Shown here: in pieces, positions 44,501 to 52,247 of the stretch
Position numbering within the stretch: position 1 is the stretch's first letter
Layout of the letters: every line of letters starts with the position of its first letter
Source of the DNA: Verrucomicrobiia bacterium
GTDB taxonomy: Bacteria; Verrucomicrobiota; Verrucomicrobiia; Limisphaerales; JAEYXS01
Length of the DNA stretch: 64,000 bases
Reading direction: 5' to 3'
Assembly (NCBI GenBank): GCA_036405135.1
Contig: DASWYF010000002.1
Coordinates: 310,001 to 374,000 of the forward strand
The notes under the pieces: generated by a model
Databases searched by the model: none
What the model saw: only the letters and a program-made list of their open reading frames with translations
Told to the model about the DNA's origin: nothing
Translations under genes and position numbers: made by a program

Positions 44501-44601
44501 ACATGAAGAAGCGTATCGAGGAAGGCGGCGGCAAGCTGGAATTGCGCAGTGAGAAGGGCAAGGGAACGAGCATCCGGCTGGAGGTCAAGCTGGGTACGTA
44601 G
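41545..44601 (+). CDS. Beta-propeller sensor histidine kinase (HTCS-like, HisKA_3)
   Basis: A 1018-residue membrane sensor. A signal or anchor helix (LGVFLLIGFLPALFAQ) is followed by about fourteen repeats of the propeller type (motifs like YLWLGTANGLVRFDG, LWIGTEGGGVVSY, VWIGTDGGGLNRLRDG), a Y_Y_Y-type domain (RLEVRYTGLSFVSPRRIRFS), one transmembrane helix (FGMVVMVIFFGFAFFRYLSV), then a NarL-type dimerisation domain (RTRIAQDMHDDLGARVTRIG with the phospho-His) and an HATPase (KESLNNIAKHSGATEVRIS, EDNGKGFSLADADPTRNGL). The domain order equals that of Bacteroidetes hybrid two-component systems, but the regulator is a separate protein (44664). The start is a GTG. Confidence 0.9.
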   Translation: MRSAETISRAAVHSFTRGWLLGVFLLIGFLPALFAQIEEQLKEKRYRIDVLTTEHGLPSGVVNAVLQSSEGYLWLGTANGLVRFDGIRMVPITAPELISSRISVLFEDANKTLWIGTEGGGVVSYRDREFKNFSTASGLASDSISAITADNQGNVWVATVGGALNRFRSGEFTPYTAGTVTGTIESLADGGGGSVWWCTGTALGSFREGEFGQPRLESEDRLRIGGATPSGFWLIEKRTLRRWSSYGPAEEVWELPAGLDPSSVSTMFRDQRDGGLWIGTFGMGLYHFKESTGTFRRFTTESGLSQNSILAIGQDKDGNLWVGTNGGGLNRLRESSFEVYDAKRGLSQDNVLSISGGSDGSVWIGTDGGGLNRLRDGIVQNYRMAGLRTVWSVMEDSASYVWAGTREGLYKFNGITFARIGGGPAHVPGNLPNQDVRVVYEDRKRRLWVGTFGGGLTRMVDGRASKTFNSKSDPTVFNSDDVRALLEDSEGTLWIGTGGGGLIRFKNSEFVVFRRNEVGSDFIRAIMQDREGVLWIGTNNGLTCLRRGRFFRFTTADFLPDDVISQVFEDGNGNLWLGTNRGVVRVSRNALLRFADGRVKSYASVLYDRSDGLAGRECNGGFQPWGYQADDGKLWFPSSEGVSVIDPSTIRPNPRPPLVVIENVVADGIEVEPRRITNTVDFESQTVYRIPAGTGRLEVRYTGLSFVSPRRIRFSYQLKGVDAGFVENESRRSAVYQDPPHGNYSFQVIASNSDGMPNTIGKTVGVLVMPRFYETLWFQFGMVVMVIFFGFAFFRYLSVRKLRQRLVVLEQQRALDRERTRIAQDMHDDLGARVTRIGLLTELVRRKAPQNEEMEKVSTRIEEATREVVHTLDEIVWAVNPKNDTLDRLAAFIAQYAEDYFDEVTPIRCRLDLPTNLPPVPLSAEMRHSLFLVVKESLNNIAKHSGATEVRISLTYAQPRLEILVEDNGKGFSLADADPTRNGLVNMKKRIEEGGGKLELRSEKGKGTSIRLEVKLGT

Positions 44602-44663
44602 TTTTGCAGCTTGGAGCCGGGAAGGAATCGGCATATAGTGACTGCATTCCAAATCAATTACGC

Positions 44664-45290
44664 ATGGCCATCAAAGTATCAATCGTGGAAGACGACGAAG
44701 GCGTGAGGGAAAGTCTGGCGGCATTGATCAATGACGCCGATGGCTTTCAGTGTGTCAGTTCCCACGCCACGGCAGAGGATGCCGTCCTTCATCTGCCCGA
44801 GAAGAAACCCGACGTGGTCTTGATGGACATCAACCTCCCGAACATGTCGGGCATCGATTGCGTGCGGAAGCTCAAGGAGATAGTCCCGCAGACGCAGATC
44901 ATGATGCTCACGATGTATGAGGACCCAGAGCAAATCTTCAATTCACTGGCAGCAGGTGCGAGCGGTTATCTCCTGAAGCGCACACCGCATGCGAAATTGC
45001 TGGAGGCCATCCAGGAAGTGCAGCGCGGCGCATCGCCGATGTCCGGCAAGATCGCACGAGTGGTGGTGCAGTATTTTCAGAAGAAGAACCAGCCGGCGAA
45101 CGATGCCCAAGCGCTCTCCAAACGCGAACAGGAGATTCTGGATCTGCTTTCCAAAGGTTTCCGCTACAAGGAAATCGCAGATACTCTCAACATCAGTTTC
45201 GACACGGTGCGCAGTCATTTGCGGAATATCTATGACAAGCTGCACGTCAGCTCGCGCACCGAAGCGGTGGTGAAGTATCTCAGTAAATGA
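44664..45290 (+). CDS. NarL/FixJ-type response regulator
   Basis: A 208-residue regulator, partner of the propeller kinase 62 nt upstream. The receiver has KVSIVEDDEGVRESLAALI, phospho-Asp in VVLMDINLPNMSGIDCVRK, Thr in IMMLTMYEDPE and Lys in GYLLKRTPHAKLLEAI. The C-terminal LuxR-type HTH is LSKREQEILDLLSKGFRYKE followed by IADTLNISFDTVRSHLRNIY. It binds DNA as a dimer after phosphorylation. The ATG at 44664 is used; the longer frame runs upstream without a better start. Targets are unknown. Its stop overlaps the end of the convergent fdhD gene by 11 nt. Confidence 0.94.
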   Translation: MAIKVSIVEDDEGVRESLAALINDADGFQCVSSHATAEDAVLHLPEKKPDVVLMDINLPNMSGIDCVRKLKEIVPQTQIMMLTMYEDPEQIFNSLAAGASGYLLKRTPHAKLLEAIQEVQRGASPMSGKIARVVVQYFQKKNQPANDAQALSKREQEILDLLSKGFRYKEIADTLNISFDTVRSHLRNIYDKLHVSSRTEAVVKYLSK

Positions 45291-46125
45291 CGGCTTCCGG
45301 GTGGCTGTAGAGGTTCATCGTCTCGCCACGCAGAAAGCCGACGAGCACTTGTCCGCTCTCGCGGGCGAAATCCACGGCGAGGCTGGAAGGGGCTGAGACG
45401 GCTGAGACGATTGGGATGCCTGCAGCGAGAGCCTTTTGCAGAATCTCGAAAGAGGCACGGCCGCTGACTTGGAGGATGTGATTTTCCAACGGCCAGATTC
45501 CGGCATCAAGAGCATGGCCGATCACTTTATCCACGGCGTTGTGACGTCCGACATCTTCGCGGCAGACAATCAAGCTCCCTTGCAGGTCGAACAACGCGGC
45601 GGCGTGCAATCCGCCGGTTTGTTCGAAGGCGGCTTGGTGTTTGCGTAATGTATGAGGGAGTTGCAGCAGGATATCTCGCTGAACCTTGGGGCGTTGGCTG
45701 ATGGGAGGGAAATACTGGTGAACTTCATCGATGGACGCTTTTCCACATAGACCACAGCTGGAGGAGGCGAAGACGTGGCGGGTGAGCTTTTCCAGATCAA
45801 GGGAGACATCGGCAGCGGTGAAGACGTTCAGAACATTGCCGGTGAGGGCGGCTTCACCGCTTTGGCAATGGGCGATGTGGGTGACTTGTGCGCGCGAGTT
45901 GATGAGTCCTTCAGAGACGAGGAAACCCAAAGCGAGTTCGGTATCGTGACCCGGCGTGCGCATGGTGATGGCGATGCTCTGGCCTTGCATGCGGATCTCC
46001 AGCGGTTCCTCGCAGGCGAGCGTGTCTGGCGCTGTAGCATGGGTGCCATCCTCACGCACCTTGGTGATGGTGCGGGTACTGATGGCGCTGCGCTGGGTTT
46101 CGGTGGGTGTGGTCACGTGAGGCAT
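45280..46125 (-). CDS. fdhD: Formate dehydrogenase accessory sulfurtransferase FdhD
   Basis: A 281-residue sulfur-carrier protein that moves sulfur from IscS to the molybdenum cofactor of formate dehydrogenases. The reactive Cys pair is in SSCGLCGKASIDEVHQYFPP. Other family blocks are EEPLEIRMQGQSIAITMRTP, HDTELALGFLVSEGLI and CREDVGRHNAVDKVIGHAL, then SGRASFEILQKALAAGIPIV. The start is ATG 46125; the open frame extends 27 codons further without a signal. No formate dehydrogenase or molybdopterin gene is in this window, so its target lies elsewhere. Confidence 0.95.
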   Translation of the reverse strand: MPHVTTPTETQRSAISTRTITKVREDGTHATAPDTLACEEPLEIRMQGQSIAITMRTPGHDTELALGFLVSEGLINSRAQVTHIAHCQSGEAALTGNVLNVFTAADVSLDLEKLTRHVFASSSCGLCGKASIDEVHQYFPPISQRPKVQRDILLQLPHTLRKHQAAFEQTGGLHAAALFDLQGSLIVCREDVGRHNAVDKVIGHALDAGIWPLENHILQVSGRASFEILQKALAAGIPIVSAVSAPSSLAVDFARESGQVLVGFLRGETMNLYSHPEAVIY

Positions 46126-46220
46126 AGCATAGTGATAAAGCGGGGTTTTCGCAATGCATGGTGATTGCGCATTGAGCCGGGGAGCGGGGTGGGTTACACC
46201 TTTCACAACAAGCGCGATTG

Positions 46221-46856
46221 ATGAACAGGTATTTGGCAGAATTTACGGGCGTGTTTTTCTGGATGTTGACGCTGGGCTGCGTCTCCATCGCGCCCGGTGC
46301 TGGGACGATTCCGGCGGTAGCCATTGGCGGCGTTGTCGCGATTGTGACGGTGCTGTGCTGGAATGTTTCAGGAGCGCATCTGAACCCGGCGGTCTCGGTG
46401 ATGATGTGGCGTCGAGGCCTGTTACCAGTCAAGGATCTGACGCCATATGTGGTGTTTCAATTTCTGGGTGCGGGAGCGGGAGCGGCGGTGGTGAAGGTGC
46501 TCAAGCGTGGGCAGGGAGCAGGGACGCTGCAATCGGTGTTTATGCCAACATTCTTTGCTGAACTGCTGTTCACGCTGCTCTTATGCTTTGCGTTTCTCTA
46601 TTTGTTTCATAACCGCGAAAAGTTCTCGCTCATGGCTACGGGAGGATTGATTGGGGGTGTGGTGATGGTGGGGATTTTCGCGGTGGGAGCGGTTTCGGGG
46701 GCGTTGTTCAATCCGGCAACGACGGTGGGTTCTTGTCTGCTTGGGTTACTCTCGTTCAAGAACCTGTTGATTTATTGGCTGGCTCAGGCGGTGGCGGTCT
46801 TTGTAGTCGCTTATGCATGGGGCCGGATGAACCTAGCGGTTGCAACGAAATCGTGA
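46221..46856 (+). CDS. MIP/aquaporin family channel
   Basis: A 211-residue six-helix channel. Both half-helix NPA signatures are present: VSGAHLNPAVSVMMWRRGLL (residues about 48-66) and VSGALFNPATTVGSCLLGLL (about 156-175), with VVFQFLGAGAGAAVVKVLKR and LLFTLLLCFAFLYLFHN helices between. The start is the ATG at 46221 (a TTG lies 3 nt before). It conducts water or small solutes; the selectivity residues cannot be read reliably here. It is divergent from fdhD with a 95-nt gap. Confidence 0.92.
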   Translation: MNRYLAEFTGVFFWMLTLGCVSIAPGAGTIPAVAIGGVVAIVTVLCWNVSGAHLNPAVSVMMWRRGLLPVKDLTPYVVFQFLGAGAGAAVVKVLKRGQGAGTLQSVFMPTFFAELLFTLLLCFAFLYLFHNREKFSLMATGGLIGGVVMVGIFAVGAVSGALFNPATTVGSCLLGLLSFKNLLIYWLAQAVAVFVVAYAWGRMNLAVATKS

Positions 46857-46884
46857 AAACGAGAATTAAGACGATGTCGCCGGG

Positions 46885-46914
46885 TTGACTTATGCCAGAA
46901 TGGGTTTCTATGTT
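46885..46914 (+). promoter_or_regulatory. Sigma-70-type promoter of the ketosynthase operon
   Basis: TTGACT, 18-bp spacer, TATGTT, with a start predicted about 15 nt before the ATG at 46936. This position makes the ATG at 46936 a better gene start than the in-frame TTG at 46885 or ATG at 46900. Confidence 0.5.
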
Positions 46915-46935
46915 TCGGGGAACGAATTGATTTGC

Positions 46936-48180
46936 ATGTTATTCCGCGCTTCTGCCAATCCATCTAAAGTCTCGCAACGCGTCGTCGTGACGGGCGTAGG
47001 CATAGTGACGGGTTTGGGTGCTGGCGCAGCGATCAATGAGGCGGGTTTTCGGGCGGGCAAGACGGCGTTCTCACCGGTCACATTTTTTGATGTCTCCAAG
47101 CAACGCGTAATGACGGCGGCACAGGCGGAAGTTCCGGAGCAGAGTCCGAGCAAGCGAGTTTCACAGAAGCAATGGCGGCGGATGGACCGGGCTTCGCGGT
47201 TGCTGTTCATGGCAGCGGAAGAGGCGTGGGAGCAGGCGGGATGGAATGGCGGTGAGCGGTTGCCAGTCATTCTGGGGACGACCAGTGGGGGGATGAATCT
47301 AGGCGAGGCGTTTTATCGACAGGCGATCGGGACGCCGCAGAAGGCTTACGGGCAGGCAACTCGCGTGGTGCAGTATCAGGCGCAGCGACAGGTGTTGGAC
47401 ATCGCGGAGGCACTAGGGTTTTCTGGGCCGGTGACGTTGATCGCGAATGCGTGTGCTTCAGGCGGCAATGCGATCGGGCAGGCGTTTGAGATGATCCGCT
47501 ATGGTGATGCGGAGCGTGTGTTGACGGGTGGGTATGATGGCTTGTGCCAGTTGGTATTCGCAGGATTTGATTCTTTGCAGGCGCTTTCGACAACTTCGTG
47601 CAGGCCATTCGATGCACAGCGGGATGGGTTGGCCTTGGGTGAAGGCGCGGCGGTGTTGACAATGGAATCGCTAGCCTCGGCGGAAAAACGGGGGGCGAAG
47701 ATTTTGGGTGAGGTGGTGGGCTATGGTGCGGCGACGGATTCGCATCATCTCACGCAGCCGCATCCGCAAGGGGATGCCGCATTGAAGTCGATGCAAGAGG
47801 CGACGCGGATGGCTAGTATCGCGCCGGAGCAGGTGGGCTACATCAATGCGCACGGCACGGGCACGCCGATGAATGATGGCGCGGAGGCGCACGCGATCTC
47901 GCGGTGGGCAGGTGAGCACGCGGGCATGATGCGGGTGAGTTCCACGAAGGCGAGCATCGGACATCTGCTAGGTGCGGCGGGTTCGGTGGAGGCAGTGATC
48001 TGTTTGCAGGCGTTGCAGGGACAGTGGTTGCCACCTATGAGGGGAACGCAGACGGCTGATCCGGCGTGCAAATTTGAACTGGTGAGAGAGCCCGCAACGG
48101 CGAGTTATGAGTATGCGTTGAGTAATTCGTTCGGGTTTGGCGGCGCGAATGCGACACTGATTTTTCGGAGGTGGTCATGA
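46936..48180 (+). CDS. Beta-ketoacyl-ACP synthase II-like
   Basis: A 414-residue condensing enzyme of the FabF fold. The full Cys-His-His triad is present: Cys173 in LIANACASGGNAIGQAFE, His306 in GYINAHGTGTPMNDGAEAHA and His343 in STKASIGHLLGAAGSVEAVI. RVVVTGVGIVTGLGAGAAIN opens the protein and SNSFGFGGANATLIF closes it. It extends an acyl chain on ACP by decarboxylative condensation. It is the first gene of a three-gene operon with a degenerate ketosynthase and a ketoreductase; no ACP gene is in the operon. It is probably part of a specialised pathway (aryl-polyene-like or modified fatty acid), but this is inference. Confidence 0.92.
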   Translation: MLFRASANPSKVSQRVVVTGVGIVTGLGAGAAINEAGFRAGKTAFSPVTFFDVSKQRVMTAAQAEVPEQSPSKRVSQKQWRRMDRASRLLFMAAEEAWEQAGWNGGERLPVILGTTSGGMNLGEAFYRQAIGTPQKAYGQATRVVQYQAQRQVLDIAEALGFSGPVTLIANACASGGNAIGQAFEMIRYGDAERVLTGGYDGLCQLVFAGFDSLQALSTTSCRPFDAQRDGLALGEGAAVLTMESLASAEKRGAKILGEVVGYGAATDSHHLTQPHPQGDAALKSMQEATRMASIAPEQVGYINAHGTGTPMNDGAEAHAISRWAGEHAGMMRVSSTKASIGHLLGAAGSVEAVICLQALQGQWLPPMRGTQTADPACKFELVREPATASYEYALSNSFGFGGANATLIFRRWS

Positions 48181-49190
48181 GTATCGTAGCAGCAGGATGG
48201 GGCGCGGTATCTCCTGCCGGGTGGACGGCAGCAGATTTGATTGCGGCGATGCAACGCGGTGAGCCATTGCCGGTGGAGGAATTTGTGCGCGAAGGGACGA
48301 CTAGAAAATTGCGCGCACGCAAGGTGCCGAAGCCAGCGACGCGTCCGGCCTTTCTCGCTCATGCGCGGCTGCGGCGGACGAGCCCGATCAGTTCTTTTGC
48401 GGTATCGTCGTCATTGGAGGCTTTGGGCGCAGATCGCGCTTTGGTGGAGCAGGGGACGATACGCCTGGGCGTGGTGTATTGTGTGATGTCGGGTTGCGTG
48501 AATTATTCGCGGCGGTTTTACGATGAGGTGTTACGCGATCCGACAACGGCGAGTCCGCTGGTGTTTCCGGAGACGGTGTTCAATGCGCCATCGAGTCACT
48601 TGGCTGCACTGCTGGGGGCGACGGGGATCAATTACACCATAGTGGGTGATCCGGGAATGTTCTTGCAGGGGCTTGCGCAAGGCGCCCAGTGGATCGAGCG
48701 CGGCCTAGTAGATGCGTGTGTGGTGGTGAGCGCAGAAGAGAGCGATTGGCTCACGGTGGAAGCGAGTGCCCTGTTCGAGCCGGACATCGTGGTGAGCGAA
48801 GGAGCTGGCGCGGTTTATTTGAAGAAGACGGAGAACGGAACGACGCTGGAAGCGGTGACGGATGCGTTTTCATTCAATGATCGTGCAGGCAAGATTTTGG
48901 CAGCGGCACAGATGCAGGCTGAGTTGACGCAAAGAGGCAGTACGGATTTGCTGTGTGACAGCCGTATCGGCAGTGCGCGGGAAGACCATGCAGAGACGGA
49001 GGCGTGGTCCAGTGCGGTGATGCCGCGGTCTTCGGTGAAGAAGATTTTGGGCGAATCGTTTGCGGCGGCGAGTGCTTGGCAATGTGTGCTGGCGTGTGAA
49101 CGGGTGGCGAGCGGCGCAGCGAAGTCGGCACACGTGAGCGTGGTGGGGTGCAATCAACAGGCGATCGGGGCACGATGGGTGAAGGCATGA
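48177..49190 (+). CDS. Ketosynthase-like protein lacking catalytic residues
   Basis: A 337-residue thiolase-fold protein that resembles its neighbour but is inactive by sequence. Where the active Cys should be, it reads TIVGDPGMFLQGLAQGAQWI (Gly in place of Cys); the first His region is CDSRIGSAREDHAETEAW with no HGTGT; and the second His region is SSVKKILGESFAAASAWQCV with Glu instead of His. It starts in an ATGA overlap with the ketosynthase gene (a GTG 6 nt upstream is also possible). Known precedent: chain-length factors of type II polyketide and aryl-polyene systems, which dimerise with an active ketosynthase and set chain length. That role fits best. Confidence 0.82.
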   Translation: MSIVAAGWGAVSPAGWTAADLIAAMQRGEPLPVEEFVREGTTRKLRARKVPKPATRPAFLAHARLRRTSPISSFAVSSSLEALGADRALVEQGTIRLGVVYCVMSGCVNYSRRFYDEVLRDPTTASPLVFPETVFNAPSSHLAALLGATGINYTIVGDPGMFLQGLAQGAQWIERGLVDACVVVSAEESDWLTVEASALFEPDIVVSEGAGAVYLKKTENGTTLEAVTDAFSFNDRAGKILAAAQMQAELTQRGSTDLLCDSRIGSAREDHAETEAWSSAVMPRSSVKKILGESFAAASAWQCVLACERVASGAAKSAHVSVVGCNQQAIGARWVKA

Positions 49191-49918
49191 ATCAACGAAT
49201 CATTTTGGTGACGGGGGCGAATGGCGGCTTGGGGCGAGCCATCGCCAGGGAGTTTCTGTCGAAGGACGCGAATGCCTTTGTTTATCTCGGCGTGAATCGC
49301 CAGCGTGAACAGGCAGAAACAGTGGTGAAGGAGTTCCCTGGACGTGCTGAAGTCATTGCGCTGGATGTGACGTCTTCGACGGCTTGGAAGGAAGCGGTAC
49401 AAGCTATCACCACAAAAAGCGGACGCTTGGACGTGCTGGTGAACAACGCAGGGGTGCATGAAGATGCGTTGCTCGCGACGATGACGGAGGAGGCTTGGCA
49501 GAAAGTTTTATCGACGAATCTGGATGCGGCATTTCTGGGTTGCCGCGCGGTGATCTCGACGATGATGGGGCAACGTGGAGGACGTATCGTGAATGTTTCA
49601 TCATTGAGTGCGTTATTGGCACCAGCAGGCCAGGCGAATTATGCGGCGGCGAAGGCGGGGGTGGTGGCGATGAGCCAGTCGCTGGCGAAAGAAGTGGCGC
49701 GCGCGGGCATCACGGTGAACAGCGTTTGTCCGGGCTATGTCGAGACGGAGGCGCTTTCCGCAATGGATGCCGAAGCGAAGAAAGCAGCGGCGATGCGGGT
49801 TCCGATGCGACGTCTTGGGAAACCGGAAGAAGTGGCCGCAGTGGTAAGATTTTTGGCGTCACCGGAGGCAAGTTATGTGACGGGAGCTGTAGTGAAGGTT
49901 GATGGAGGAATTCTGTAG
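49187..49918 (+). CDS. fabG: 3-oxoacyl-ACP reductase FabG-like (SDR)
   Basis: A 243-residue short-chain dehydrogenase/reductase. The NADPH-binding motif is ILVTGANGGLGRAIAREFLS, NNAGVHEDALLATM follows, then the catalytic Ser in GGRIVNVSSLSALLAPAGQA, the YxxxK pair in NYAAAKAGVVAMSQSLAKEV and the VCPGYVETEAL and VTGAVVKVDGGI regions. The start overlaps the stop of the degenerate ketosynthase gene (ATGA), so all three genes are coupled. It reduces the beta-keto product of the condensing step. It is a good FabG by motif; being in this operon it probably serves the dedicated pathway rather than bulk fatty-acid synthesis. Confidence 0.92.
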   Translation: MNQRIILVTGANGGLGRAIAREFLSKDANAFVYLGVNRQREQAETVVKEFPGRAEVIALDVTSSTAWKEAVQAITTKSGRLDVLVNNAGVHEDALLATMTEEAWQKVLSTNLDAAFLGCRAVISTMMGQRGGRIVNVSSLSALLAPAGQANYAAAKAGVVAMSQSLAKEVARAGITVNSVCPGYVETEALSAMDAEAKKAAAMRVPMRRLGKPEEVAAVVRFLASPEASYVTGAVVKVDGGIL

Positions 49919-49947
49919 TAAAGGACGAGAGTATGGTTCGGTATGCG

Positions 49948-51033
49948 TTACTCTGCCAGCATCGCTTTGATCTGTTTGCGGTTGGCGGTGCCGGTAGTGC
50001 CGAGTTGATGGATGACGATGGAGGCTGCGGCGTTGGCGATCTCGAGGGATTCGCGCAGGGTGGCTCCGCCGAGCAGGGAGGTGACGAGATTAGCGGTCAC
50101 AGAATCGCCTGCGCCGACGATGTCGATCTCGCCACGAACGGGGAGAGCGGGAGCGTGTTCTACTTTGCCATCGGGTGTGGCACCGACGATGCCGCACTCG
50201 GACAAGGTGACGAAGACGCGATGATTCGTTTGTTTTGAAAGGCGGATGGCTTGTTGGTGCAGTTCAGCAAGTTCAGGAACGCCTTTGCTGCCAAGAGCGC
50301 GGGAAAGCTCAGTGCCATTCATCTTGAAATCAACGGCAGGGAAATGGCTGAGGCCGTTACGGCTGTCAGCAAAGATGAGCAGATCGGAATTCTTCTTTGC
50401 GATCTGGCCGATGGCTTTCAGCACTTCGTTCGTGAGAACGCCAGTGCCGGGGATGTCCACTTGATCCAAGAGGATGAGAGCGTCCACCTCTGATGCGATC
50501 TTTTGCAGGTTTTCGATGACGCGATTGCTGGTGGCTTTGGAGGTTTTCGTCCAGTTCTTGAAATCCAATCGGTTCAGTTCACGCGGACCAACGGAAGCTT
50601 TCTCATTCGCGGACAGGGGATTGCTCGATGGTTGGCCGTTTGTCTTCGGTGGCTTGCTGCTTTCTTTGACGACGATGGGCTTGGTGTATGTGAAAGTACG
50701 GCGGTCATCGGTCTGGAAAAAAGCTTCGAGGTTTACGCCTTTCGTTTGGCGCAAGGCGCGGGCGAGTTCGAAGCCTTCACCGTCATCACCAGCGAAACCG
50801 ACCGGGACAATTTCACCAACGCCGAGGGCGACGAGGTTGTTGAGGATGGTGCCGCTGCCGCCGGGTTGTGAGCGCACGTTCATCACGTTGTGCACGGGCA
50901 GGCCGGTCTCGATGGAAATCTCTTCGTTGCTGAGATCGATCTCCAGATAGCGGTCGAGGCAGAAGTCGCCGACGATGGCGATGCGCTGCTTTGGGAACTG
51001 CGAACTGACCTGCTGATAGCGTTTCGGGGTCAT
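49948..51033 (-). CDS. PfkB family sugar kinase (RfaE-like)
   Basis: A 361-residue kinase of the ribokinase/PfkB family. RIAIVGDFCLDRYLEIDLSN opens it, QPGGSGTILNNLVALGVGEI is the substrate loop, and EIDIVGAGDSVTANLVTSLL with DTVGAGD-like GAGDS is the anion-hole and catalytic Asp. The overall order resembles the kinase half of HldE (heptose 7-phosphate kinase), but with an insertion of about 50 Ser/Lys/Pro-rich residues in the middle (around residues 124-170). It is the third gene in a minus-strand operon: its start overlaps the upstream conserved gene by 4 nt. The sugar substrate is unknown. Confidence 0.88.
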   Translation of the reverse strand: MTPKRYQQVSSQFPKQRIAIVGDFCLDRYLEIDLSNEEISIETGLPVHNVMNVRSQPGGSGTILNNLVALGVGEIVPVGFAGDDGEGFELARALRQTKGVNLEAFFQTDDRRTFTYTKPIVVKESSKPPKTNGQPSSNPLSANEKASVGPRELNRLDFKNWTKTSKATSNRVIENLQKIASEVDALILLDQVDIPGTGVLTNEVLKAIGQIAKKNSDLLIFADSRNGLSHFPAVDFKMNGTELSRALGSKGVPELAELHQQAIRLSKQTNHRVFVTLSECGIVGATPDGKVEHAPALPVRGEIDIVGAGDSVTANLVTSLLGGATLRESLEIANAAASIVIHQLGTTGTANRKQIKAMLAE

Positions 51034-52142
51034 GGCTTGAGATGGTGGTGCAGATGATGGATGAAGGCCGCGTTATCGCAACAGAGATAGTGCATCGCGC
51101 CCCCCATGCGTGCGTAGCTCTTGCAGAATCGCAGATAGTAAGCGGGATTGGATTTGGGCGGTTCGCCTTTGGTCCAATCCCAACTGCCGCCTTCCTGTAA
51201 ATCCACGACGTAGATGGAATGATTTTTTACAATCGGACGGCCATCTTGCAGGCGGAGATTGTTCACGCAACTGATGCTCTTCTCGAAGACTTGCGGACCC
51301 ATGATGGCAGAGCCGACGGAGAGGACGACCCCACCATCGAGTTGCTCGACGGAGCCGGAGATGAGTTTGAAATCCAGTTCAGCACCACGACCGACGACGG
51401 AGCCGCTGAAGATCGGATGATTCGTGATGATATCGTAGCCGATGCCGGGATGAACGGTCATGGGCACACGATGCTTCCAGGCGGAGGCGAGGATGGAGGC
51501 TTGCTTCCATGCATGTTTGATCTCGATGCGACCGCCGGTGAGGTTGAACTTCTGCATCGCCCGCAGGAGATCGGCACGAGCGGCGGTTAGCGGATGCGCG
51601 GGCATTGCACGGATCTGTGCTTCGAGTTCTGCGGGCGAGGGCAGCGTGGTGCCATCTTCGTGGATGTAACGCGCGAGGCTGTTGCCGTAGCCGAGGCCGT
51701 CGAGGGCGCCGCTCATCAGGGCGAGATGGATGTTGCGGCTGGTTTCATCCCATGTGCCGAAGTTTCCTTCGGCAACGCCTTCACGGACACTCTCGGTGGA
51801 GCGGCCCAGCCAGGAGTATTCCCAATCGTGAATGGTGCCTGCGCCGTTGGTGGCGATGTGGGTGAGCCAGCCGGCGCCCATCAATTTTTCGAGAATTTGC
51901 GCGGCACCATTGCGGAGCAGATGCGCGCCGTAAATGAGCATGACGGATTTGCCGTTCTCTCGAGCGCGTTTGATATCGGCAGCGCAGCGTTTGATGAGCT
52001 CGAGATTGAAGCCGGAAGCGGGAGCGGCCTGGCTCTCGGGCGAGAGAAGAATCTCTTCGACGCTAGTGAGGCTCTTGCGGGTGGCGAGCGGAAAAACACG
52101 GACGCGTTCGAGGTCCAGCGGGCTGACATTGACGGGAATCAT
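51030..52142 (-). CDS. Conserved protein of unknown function (sugar operon)
   Basis: A 370-residue soluble protein. Distinct segments: KSVMLIYGAHLLRNGAAQIL, THIATNGAGTIHDWEYSWLG, STESVREGVAEGNFGTWDET, VPMTVHPGIGYDIITNHPIF and LDGGVVLSVGSAIMGPQVFE. The GAHLLRNGA and ATNGAGTIHDWE blocks vaguely recall the deoxyhypusine-synthase-like fold, which binds NAD, but I do not claim it. It overlaps the PfkB kinase gene by 4 nt and follows the HAD phosphatase gene by about 105 nt, so kinase, this protein and phosphatase are candidates for steps of one pathway. The function is unknown. Confidence 0.8.
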   Translation of the reverse strand: MIPVNVSPLDLERVRVFPLATRKSLTSVEEILLSPESQAAPASGFNLELIKRCAADIKRARENGKSVMLIYGAHLLRNGAAQILEKLMGAGWLTHIATNGAGTIHDWEYSWLGRSTESVREGVAEGNFGTWDETSRNIHLALMSGALDGLGYGNSLARYIHEDGTTLPSPAELEAQIRAMPAHPLTAARADLLRAMQKFNLTGGRIEIKHAWKQASILASAWKHRVPMTVHPGIGYDIITNHPIFSGSVVGRGAELDFKLISGSVEQLDGGVVLSVGSAIMGPQVFEKSISCVNNLRLQDGRPIVKNHSIYVVDLQEGGSWDWTKGEPPKSNPAYYLRFCKSYARMGGAMHYLCCDNAAFIHHLHHHLKP

Positions 52143-52189
52143 CTGGACGAGAGGATGGAGGGTTTTCTGAAATTTGTCAGCATCATCTG

Positions 52190-52242
52190 AAAAGAAATGA
52201 CCAATGACGAAATCCGAATATCGAAGGAATGTGCAATGACCT
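52190..52242. repeat. Dispersed intergenic repeat, AATGACGAAATCCGAAT type
   Basis: The short gap between the HAD gene and the next gene contains AATGACGAAATCCGAATATC and GGAATGTGCAATGACCTAAT, a quasi-periodic AATGAC-motif string typical of degenerate intergenic repeats in planctomycete/verrucomicrobial genomes. I see no coding potential in it. It breaks the otherwise overlapping operon. Confidence 0.45.
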
Positions 52243-52247
52243 AATGA

